Source of the DNA: Saccopteryx bilineata
Taxonomy: Eukaryota; Chordata; Mammalia; Chiroptera; Emballonuridae
Reading direction: 5' to 3'
Assembly (NCBI RefSeq): GCF_036850765.1
Contig: NC_089493.1
Location: 124,006,239-124,070,238, forward strand
DNA length: 64,000 nucleotides
The notes beneath the pieces are model-generated. The model did no database searches, was not told the origin of the DNA, and worked only from the letters and a program-made list of their open reading frames with translations. Numbering within the stretch: position 1 is the first letter of the stretch; each line of letters starts with the position of its first letter. The translations under genes and the position numbers were made by a program. Shown in pieces: positions 57,390 through 64,000 of the stretch.

Positions 57390-57767
57390 GCCCTGGCCAG
57401 TTGGCTCAGTGGTAGAGCATCGGCCCAGTGTATGGAAGTTCCAGGTTTTATTCCCAGCCAGGCACACAGGAAAAGCGCCCATCTGCTTTTCCACCCTTCC
57501 ACCTCTCCTTTCTTTCTATCTCTCTTCCTCTTCTGCAGCCAAGGCTCCATTGGAGCCAAGTTGGTCCAGGTGCTGAGGATGGCTCCATGGCCTCCACATT
57601 AGGTGCTAGAATGGCTTCCAATTGCAAGGTGCAATGCCCCAGATGGGCCAAGCCATCATCCCCTAGTGGGCATGCCAGGTGGATCCCGGTTGGGCACATG
57701 TGGGTGTCTGTCTCTCTGCCTCCTCATTTCTCACTTCAGGAAAAAAGAAAAACAACAACAAAAATAA
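57390..57767 (+). mobile_element. SINE subfamily A, diverged
   Basis: Head 'gccctggccagttggctcag', CpG-depleted body with decayed CTCF-like core ('atcatcccctagtgg' type, about 57654). Confidence 0.88.
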
Positions 57768-57977
57768 GTTAGCAACCACAGCTCAAATATTTAAAATATT
57801 TCATGCCACTTACTAAAGTTCTATTTCCTATATTTAACATCTTTTAAAGTTTAACATCCAGAGATGCTCCTTTACATTTCCTTTGAAATAGTTTTGAGAA
57901 GATACATTACTTTTTAAAGCTTATGCTATCTCGTAAGAATATTCTCCCAGCTTTTATGATTATACTATTTATTTTAC

Positions 57978-58043
57978 CTCCAAACGTTGAGCTTCTGCTG
58001 ACTCCTCAAAGTTGGAATCCTTCAATGACTCTAAGCCTTCAGA
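57978..58043 (-). CDS. MIA2: MIA2 exon (66 bp), coiled coil, shorter than human
   Basis: Acceptor CTTTCAG|TC, donor TTGGAG|GTAAAA. It encodes SEGLESLKDSNFEESAEA then QRLE. Human, as I recall it, has YEGYEVESSLKD at the start, so this exon is four codons shorter. Phase 0 at both ends. The exon lies between the two copies of the intronic duplication. Confidence 0.94.
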
Positions 58044-58402
58044 CTGAAAGAAAGCAATACTGTAAGTAAAAACTCTACAAATTTTATTCCAAATTGTATC
58101 TGTGTACATGTCTAAGAAGCAGACAGAATCTACTTTCACAGGTATATTAAGTTAATTTGGATTTACCTAGCTTTAAGTTCTTCAAATTTGACCTCTATAA
58201 GAAACAAAGTCAGGGCATCTAACACATCACAACCCATTAGCTTGGGTAACAAATGGCAGAACTTCACACATAATACTGAGAGAGCTGACCAAAATCTACC
58301 TATTCATTAAAGAGAAATATATACTAAGTGGCCATAAGAAACTTTCACTTCTATTTCAAATCAAACAAATAAAGCAAGTAGAGAACATAAAATGTTTAAA
58401 AA

Positions 58403-59034
58403 ATTAAACAGTATTTACATCTATTTCCCCTAATTTGACTAGTTCATTATATTCTTACTTGAATCAAAATTACTATTGTTTTGATTTTTATCTACAGATT
58501 CAACTATCAAATTTTCAAGTTGTATCATTAGTTTATATTCAATTATATTTATCAATATTAAAAATAAACATTTTTTTAAATTGCTAAAATTTGAGAAAAA
58601 CTTCTGAAATGTTCATTTTAAAGTAAAAATTCAGCTAACCTCACTGCTAGATTTAGTAAATTCAATGTCTTGAGAATAAACAGGTGTTCTATTTTGTCCA
58701 CAATACCACCAAGCTTAAGTAAATAAATGCCTTTGCCCTCCAGTTTTTGCTCTTCTTTAAGCATGCTAAATGCCCGTTAAAATTTTTTTAAACAGACTAA
58801 TAAATTACATCTAGAAGAACAGTTAAAAGATAGTCAAATCAAATATTACAATTTCAACAAGTTCTTGAGGATATTAATTGGTAACAAATAAAGAAATAAA
58901 AAATTAAGAAATTGATTTCATTTGGAATTCAATTTGTAACTTCAACTTCAGACTCTAATAAGAAATGCTGAATCACAATAGACCTTCTGGTACCTACAGA
59001 CATCATGATTGAGAACTGACAAGTTAGACTTACT
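58403..59034. repeat. Intronic duplication, copy 2
   Basis: Direct repeat of 54600-55228, about 3.8 kb away. Confidence 0.95.
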
Positions 59035-59035
59035 A

Positions 59036-59110
59036 TATAAATATATGTTAGCTTATGCCACTAACTTTGTGGTAATTTGTTATAGCAGCAGGAGAATATA
59101 ATAATACCAA
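59036..59110 (+). repeat. Old LTR-type repeat fragment (MLT1-like)
   Basis: 'gccactaactttgtggtaatttgttatagcagc' is typical of the 3' end of MLT1-type LTRs. It abuts the duplication edge. Confidence 0.55.
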
Positions 59111-59218
59111 CCCACACAGGCTACCTTATAAGTAAGTCTAAACCAGAAACAGACTAATCCTTTGTTTTATTTTATTTTTTTAATATTTATTTTATTGATT
59201 TTAGAAGATAGGAAGGGA

Positions 59219-59565
59219 GCCTGATCAGGAGGTGGAGCAGTGGATAGAGCATCAGACTGGGATGCAGAGGACCCGGTTCAAGACCCCGAGGTTGCCAGCT
59301 TGAGCGCGGGCTCATCTGGTTTGAGCAGAGCTCACCAGCTTGGACTCAAGGTAGCTGGCTAGAGCAAGGGGTTACTCGGTCTGCTGTAGCCCCACGGTCA
59401 AGGCACATATGAGAAAGCAATCTATGAACTAAGGTGTCGCAACAAAAAAACTGATGATTGATGCTTCTCATCTCCCTCCGTTCCTGTCTGTCTATCCCTA
59501 TCTAGCCCTCTCTCTGACTCTCTCTCTGTCTCTGTAAATAAATAAAAAAATAAAAAATTTAAAAA
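59219..59565 (+). mobile_element. SINE subfamily C inside an older SINE
   Basis: Head 'gcctgatcaggaggtggagc', full body, tail of ataaataaaaa. Confidence 0.9.
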
Positions 59566-59668
59566 AATTAAAAAGAACACAGGAGAGAGACGGGAACATC
59601 TATTCCTGTATGTACCCTGACCAGGGATCAAACCAGCAACCTCTGCACTTTGGGACAATGCTCTAACC

Positions 59669-59818
59669 CAGTGGTTCTCAAATATGTATTTTCCAATACA
59701 TATTTATTATACAATACATTTTTAAATAAAATATGTATTTCCGATGGCTTTAGGCGACCCCTGTGTTTTGGTCGTTCGACCCCCGCCGGGGTCGCGACCC
59801 ACAGGTTGAGAACCGCTG
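59669..59818. mobile_element. SPIN-like nonautonomous hAT element, 150 bp
   Basis: Starts CAGTGGTTCTCAA, ends GGTTGAGAACCGCTG, and holds the signature 'gatggctttaggcgacccc' and 'gtcgcgacccacaggttgag'. Perfect 8-bp duplication ctctaacc at 59661-59668 and 59819-59826. Confidence 0.92.
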
Positions 59819-60079
59819 CTCTAACCAACTGAGCTATCCCACCAGGCCTAGACTAAGCCTTTAAACTGAGGCCAAGTTTCCAAATATCTCAATCTATGAT
59901 TAAAGTAATCTAAAATTTCAAATGTTCCTCACTGGCAAATCCACACTAGAGAAAGATAGTATTACCCACTTCAAAATTATCTATACAATTTTTGTTATAT
60001 TATCACTGATACTCAAAATAAAATAACTTGGTATTCAAAAAGACAATATTTGACTGAGAACCAACTGAAAAAGTGACCA

Positions 60080-60415
60080 AGAGAAACAGACTCCTAGAGG
60101 ACAAATAACAGAGTTGTTAGTGAGACACTGACTATAATCAAAAAGACATACAATAACAAGCGTTGGGAAGAATGTGGAAAAACTAGAACACTCACAAACT
60201 GCTGGTGGACATGTACACAGGCATAGTCACTGTGTAAAACAATTCGGTAGTTCTTCCAAAATTTAAATATAGATCTAGTAGTTCTACTTCTAGGTATATA
60301 CCCAAAAGAACTGAAAACATATATTCACACAAAAACTTGTACATAAATGTCGTAATAGCCAATAAGGAGAATAACCCAAATGTCCATCAACTGTCAGGTC
60401 AACTGTGACACAAAA
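60080..60415 (+). mobile_element. L1 ORF2 C-terminal fragment
   Basis: 'gaatgtggaaaaactagaac', 'ctgctggtggacatgta' and 'acccaaatgtccatcaact' match the conserved L1 ORF2 3' region. Confidence 0.85.
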
Positions 60416-60424
60416 TATTATTTG

Positions 60425-60800
60425 GAAAAAAAATTACAACTGTAGTTCTGGATTTAGAAGTCTAAAACTAGTTTTATAATGCTATAATAAGGTATCAGCA
60501 AGTCTATGTCTTTAAGTAGGCTCCAGGAGAGCATCTGTTTCTTGCCTCTTCCAACTTCTGGAGGCTATACACATTCCTTGGCTCATAGCGACATCACTCC
60601 ATTCTCTGCTTTTATTTTCATATCATTTCTCTCCTGACTTTACTCCTTTTCCCTTTTATAAGGCCTCTTGGGATTATACAAGACCCACCAATATCATCCA
60701 TGTATTTGTTCCATCTCAAGATCCTTAATCACATCCGGAAATTTGGAGGATGAGGGTGGAATTTGGAGAGGTCATTTTTCAGCCTACCACAGGGTCCCAT
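60425..60800. other. Probable ancient interspersed repeat, family uncertain
   Basis: 'ggagagcatctgtttcttgcctcttccaacttctggaggct' and 'cattccttggctcatagc' occur widely in mammalian genomes as part of an old LTR or LINE family I cannot name with confidence. Confidence 0.45.
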
Positions 60801-60918
60801 CCTAAAATCTGAGCTTCATGGCTCATCCTGCTAATCAGGCCCGGAACTCCATATTTGTCCTCTCAGCTCCCAAGTTTACTAAAATCTCTGCTCAGTTTCT
60901 TAGCCTAGTATTTACTAC

Positions 60919-60941
60919 GTGTGTGTGTGTGTGTGTGTCTG

Positions 60942-60972
<31 letters not shown>

Positions 60973-60975
60973 GAT
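60919..60975. repeat. (GT)n(GA)n microsatellite
   Basis: About 10 GT units followed by GA-rich units. Confidence 0.92.
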
Positions 60976-61075
60976 GTCAAATACTGGGCTTGCCTTTCTG
61001 ATGACTTGTAACCAAAATATAGGAGAAAATTCTACATATCAAAAAGAACTATACCTTTAAAAATGTAAAAAAAAT

Positions 61076-61250
61076 ACCTGGAAATGCTGAGGTCGCCAGT
61101 TCGAAACCCTGGGCTTGCCTGGTCAAGGCACATATGGGAGTTGATGCTTCCAGCTCCTCCCCCCTTCTCTCTCTCTGCCTCTCCTCTCTCTCTCTCTGTC
61201 TCTCCCTCTCCTCTCTAAAATGAATAAATAAATTTTAAAAAATGTAAAAT
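61076..61250 (+). mobile_element. SINE subfamily B, 5'-truncated
   Basis: It begins at 'acctggaaatgctgaggtcgc', keeps the B-box, CT repeat and A-rich tail, then (aaaat)n to 61274. Confidence 0.88.
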
Positions 61251-61274
61251 AAAAATAAAAATAAAAATAAAAAT

Positions 61275-61555
61275 GCATGACTCATATAGGTAGTTGACAG
61301 AACATCAAGCTGGGACAATGAAGTCCCAGGTTCAAAACCCCAAGGTCTGTGGCTTGAGTGCAGGCTCATCCGGCTTAAGCACAAAATCATCAGCAGGATC
61401 CCAAGGTCACTGGCTCAAGCAAGAAAGAGGTCATTGGCTCAGCTTGAGGTGCCCAATCAAGGCACATATGAGAAGAAATCAATATAGTGCCACAACTATA
61501 AATTGACTCTTCTCATCTCTCTCCCTTCCTGTTTCTGTCTCTCTCTGAAGGAAGA
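61275..61555 (+). mobile_element. SINE subfamily C, diverged
   Basis: 'catgactcatataggtagttgac..' decayed head, 'cccaggttcaaaacccc', 'agcttgaggtgcccaatc', CT-rich end joined to a purine-rich (GGAA/GGGA)n stretch (61549-61645). Confidence 0.75.
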
Positions 61556-61800
61556 AAGGAAAGGAGGAAGGGAGGGAGAGAAGAGAGGAGAGAGGGAAGG
61601 AGGGAGGGAGGGAAAACAGGAGGAAAAAAGGGAGGGAAGAAGGAAGGATCACAAAAAGTATATCTAAATGGCCAATAAACATATAAAAAAAAAGTGTTTA
61701 ACATCCTTAGTCAGGAAAAGGCAAATTGAAACCTAGTAATATAAAAAGCAAGTGAACTCTCATACTATGCAAACAAAGTATTAATAATCTTAAACTTACA

Positions 61801-61922
61801 GCCCTGGCTGGTTAGCTCAGCGGTAGAGCACTGGCCTGCGTGTGGATGCCCCTGGTTTGATTCCCAGCCAGGGTATACAGGAGAAGAACCCAATCTGTTT
61901 CTCCACCCCTCCCCCTTCTCAT

Positions 61923-61992
<70 letters not shown>

Positions 61993-62242
61993 ACACACTC
62001 TTCCCCTCCCGCAGCCATGGCTCAGTTGGTTTTAGCGAGTTGACCCCCTGGGGCTAAGGACAGGTCCAGTGGACTCTACTTCAGGCATTAAAAATAGCTC
62101 AATTGCCAAGCAACAGAGCAATAGCCCAAGATGGGCATAACATCACCCCATAGGGGGCTTTACGGGTGAATCCTGTTTGGGGCACATACAAAAGTCTGTC
62201 TCTCTGCCTCCCTTCCTCTCACTTAATTTTTTTTAAAAAAAG
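61801..62242 (+). mobile_element. SINE subfamily A, diverged, with internal (CT)n(CA)n expansion
   Basis: Head GCCCTGGCTGGTTAGCTCAG. aaacttaca flanks at 61792-61800 and about 62244. The linker has expanded to a CT then CA microsatellite at 61920-61998. Confidence 0.92.
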
Positions 62243-62326
62243 AAACTTACAAAGAAGTACCTGTATTGAGAAATATAAAGTCCTCTGACTCTAACATAAA
62301 TGTTAACATTTTCAAAAACATCATAC

Positions 62327-62415
62327 CTCTTTTTGTATGACACCAAATTTTTCAAGTAGTTTACATTTTTCTTCTATTAGTGTAGAAAGTTCAACTGCAA
62401 GCTTTTTCTCTCTTT
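62327..62415 (-). CDS. MIA2: MIA2 exon, start of coiled coil
   Basis: Acceptor TTTGTTTAG|AA, donor AAAGAG|GTATGA. It encodes [18 protein letters not shown] then [11 protein letters not shown]. The codon split across the upstream junction reads Glu (G+AA), where human has Gly in YVGREKK. Confidence 0.96.
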
Positions 62416-62454
62416 CTAAACAAAAAGTTAAAACATGAAAACATTTATTTGTAA

Positions 62455-62960
62455 AGATATATGTACCCTTATGTTCACTGCAACATAATTTACAATAGCT
62501 AAGACATGAAAACAACCTAAGTGTCCACTGACAGACTGGTTAAGGAATATGTGATGTGTATTAGACTGTATAAAATATATGTAATGGAATACTACTTAGC
62601 TATAAAAAAGATGAAATATTGGCACTGGTGACAACAGGAATAAATCTTTAAAGTATTACCCTAAGTGAAATAAATCAGATGGAAAAGGACAAAAGCCATA
62701 TGATTTAACTCACTTGTGTAATATAAAACAAAAAGTAACAAACGAACTAACAAAACAACAGAAACAAACTCACAGATACAAATAACAGAATGGTAGTTAC
62801 AAGTGGGAAAGGGGGACAAAATTGTGGTAATAGAAGAAAACTAGGCTTCAGGTAGTAAGCACACAATAAAGTACACATATGTGGAATTATATATAATCTT
62901 GTACATCAAAAATTACATAATGTTATTAACCAATCAATATTACTCAAATAAGTTTAAAAT
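62455..62960 (+). mobile_element. L1 3' fragment (ORF2 end and 3' UTR)
   Basis: 'caacctaagtgtccactgaca', 'atggaatactacttagctata', 'agtgaaataaatcaga' and a terminal 'gttattaaccaatcaatatta' follow the L1 3' end. Confidence 0.88.
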
Positions 62961-63041
62961 GTTAATATTACTATGTGTAAATTGTTTTAAGTTTTAAAAT
63001 TATAAACAATGATGAGGTTTAAAGTAGAAAAAAGAGCTTAC

Positions 63042-63063
63042 CCACGTAAAGCCGGCTTCTAAT
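63042..63063 (-). CDS. MIA2: MIA2 microexon (22 bp) after the membrane helix
   Basis: Acceptor TTGTTTCAG|AT, donor ACGTGG|GTAAGC. It encodes IRSRLYV plus the first base of the next codon, matching SVRSRLYVG of human cTAGE5, the basic cytosolic anchor just after the transmembrane segment. It is the most 5' exon in the window. Confidence 0.88.
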
Positions 63064-63258
63064 CTGAAACAAATTTTAAACCGAATAGTATTAAAACAAA
63101 TACACATTCACATAAATCTAATTTATATAATTTATATTGTAAACTTAAAAATAAAACTTTTCTTATTGACTCACTATAGATTTAAGTTAACCAAAGTATT
63201 CTATGTCCAATGAGAAAAATGTTACATCTTAATATCTTTCTATTAAAAGTTCACATGG

Positions 63259-63667
63259 GGCCCTGGCCGGTTGGCTCAGCGGTAGAGCGTCGGCCTGGAG
63301 TGCGGGGGACCCGGGTTCAATTCCCGGCCAGGGCACAGAGGAGAAGCGCCCATTTGCTTCTCCACCCCCCCCCTCCTTCCTCTCTGTCTCTCTCTTCCCC
63401 TCCCGCAGCCAAGGCTCCATTGGAGCAGAGATGGCCCGGGAGCTGGGGATGGCTCCTTGGCCTCTGCCCCAGGCGCTAGAGTGGCTCTGGTCATGGCAGA
63501 GCGACGCCCCGGGCAGAGCATCGCCCCCTGGTGGGCAGAGCGTCGCCCCTGGTGGACGTGCCGGGTGGATCCCGGTCGGGCGCATGCGGGAGTCTGTCTG
63601 ACTGTCTCTCCCTGTTTCCAGCTTCAGAAAGATGCAAAAAAATAAATAAAAATAAATAAATAAATAA
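63259..63667 (+). mobile_element. SINE subfamily A
   Basis: Full-length copy; aaaagttcacatgg flanks at 63245-63258 and about 63669. CTCF-like core at 63520-63534; the neighbouring 'gacgccccggagg' module is shortened. Confidence 0.94.
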
Positions 63668-63717
63668 ATAAAAGTTCACATGGTATATTAGCATATTAAG
63701 GCTCTGAAATAACTATA

Positions 63718-63889
63718 TATTTTTTTTAATTTATTCACTTTTGAGAGAGGAAAGAGAGAGAGAGAAGGGGGGAGGAGCGGGAAGCATCAACTCCCATATC
63801 TGCCTTAACCACGCAAGCCCAGGGCTTCAAACCAGTGACCTTAGTGTTCGAGATCGATGCTTTATCCACTGTGCCACCATAGATCAGGC
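63718..63889 (-). mobile_element. SINE subfamily B, antisense
   Basis: T-rich start, GA linker, end 'ccaccatagatcaggc'. Confidence 0.88.
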
Positions 63890-64000
63890 TGAAAAATAAC
63901 TGTATTTTAAAAATATCTGTTTAATTTCATTTAGCCCATTGTTCCTCAAACATACTTGACCCTGAAACAAATTATTTCAGGAAGCCCCTATTATCATCTC

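Larger units (their letters stand above)
59168..59848 (-). mobile_element. Older bat SINE, antisense, interrupted twice
   Basis: T-rich start 'attttattgattttagaag' resumes at 59570 ('gagagagacgggaaca') and ends 'caactgagctatcccaccaggcc' at about 59848. actaatccttt / actaagccttt flanks the whole. A subfamily C SINE and a SPIN-like hAT sit inside. Confidence 0.85.
8774..63063 (-). other. MIA2: MIA2 (cTAGE5) gene body, 19 internal coding exons, partial
   Basis: Nineteen minus-strand exons with GT-AG borders and compatible phases join into one open frame of 581 codons plus one base. It aligns end to end with my memory of human cTAGE5 from the residues just after the membrane helix (RSRLYVG) to the early proline-rich region (SLDKMDG in human). 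cTAGE5/MIA2 is an ER-exit-site membrane protein that partners with TANGO1, recruits Sec12, and binds Sec23 through its proline-rich tail to help form large COPII carriers. The coiled coil runs from about exon 62327-62415 to exon 31470-31552; the proline/glycine-rich part begins at 27825-27953. The spliced structure excludes an intronless CTAGE retrocopy. MIA3 is less likely because the text matches cTAGE5 nearly residue by residue. The promoter, first exon(s), last exons and stop lie outside the window. Confidence 0.96.

Noticed and set aside
8774..63063. MIA2 matches as an intronless CTAGE retrocopy or as MIA3
   Set aside because: Nineteen exons with GT-AG borders and phase continuity exclude a retrocopy. 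The peptides match cTAGE5/MIA2 far better than MIA3.
63900..64000. Possible hAT-type terminus at the right edge ('attgttcctcaaacatacttgaccc')
   Set aside because: Only one end is inside the window and the match is too short to support an element.

Overview
This is nuclear DNA from a mammal, almost certainly a bat. It is AT-rich and intron-dominated, and it holds about 45 tRNA-derived SINE copies in three main subfamilies (called A, B and C here). The subfamilies match the SINE heads I associate with horseshoe and leaf-nosed bats (Yinpterochiroptera). That lineage assignment rests on memory of SINE consensus sequences and is an inference.

The only host gene I can support is MIA2 in its cTAGE5 form, on the minus strand. 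Nineteen consecutive internal coding exons run from 63063 down to 8774 (1,744 nt, 581 codons plus one base). All junctions are GT-AG and the phases chain without a break. They encode the segment just after the transmembrane helix, the whole coiled-coil region, and the start of the proline-rich domain. The first exon or exons (ER-lumenal part and membrane helix) lie beyond position 64000. The last proline-rich exons and the stop codon lie beyond position 1. The family product sits at ER exit sites with TANGO1/MIA3, binds Sec12 and Sec23, and supports export of bulky cargo such as collagens and lipoproteins.

Layout. 1-6620: near full-length LINE-1 on the plus strand (antisense to MIA2), with an intact ORF1 and a broken ORF2 that carries two SINEs in its reverse-transcriptase domain. 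6633-9390: SINEs and the most 3' MIA2 exon in the window. 9400-15500: a scrambled graveyard of class II (betaretrovirus-like) and class I (gammaretrovirus-like) endogenous retrovirus fragments, cut by hAT transposons and SINEs and including an inverted pol piece. 15500-64000: MIA2 introns with SINEs, L1 3' fragments, MIR, several short hAT elements (one SPIN-like), a mariner MITE, a Tc1/mariner element with a transposase remnant, and microsatellites. A ~630 bp intronic segment is present twice (54600 and 58403), flanking one MIA2 exon.

The most interesting signals are: SINE-A copies that carry one or two CTCF-like core motifs; three-deep transposon nests with exact target-site duplications; a SPIN-like hAT element (a family known for horizontal transfer); the retroviral mosaic with an inversion bordered by a hAT copy; and inverted repeats or duplications flanking MIA2 exons. 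I saw no CRISPR array, operon, bacterial gene or intact non-TE gene other than MIA2.
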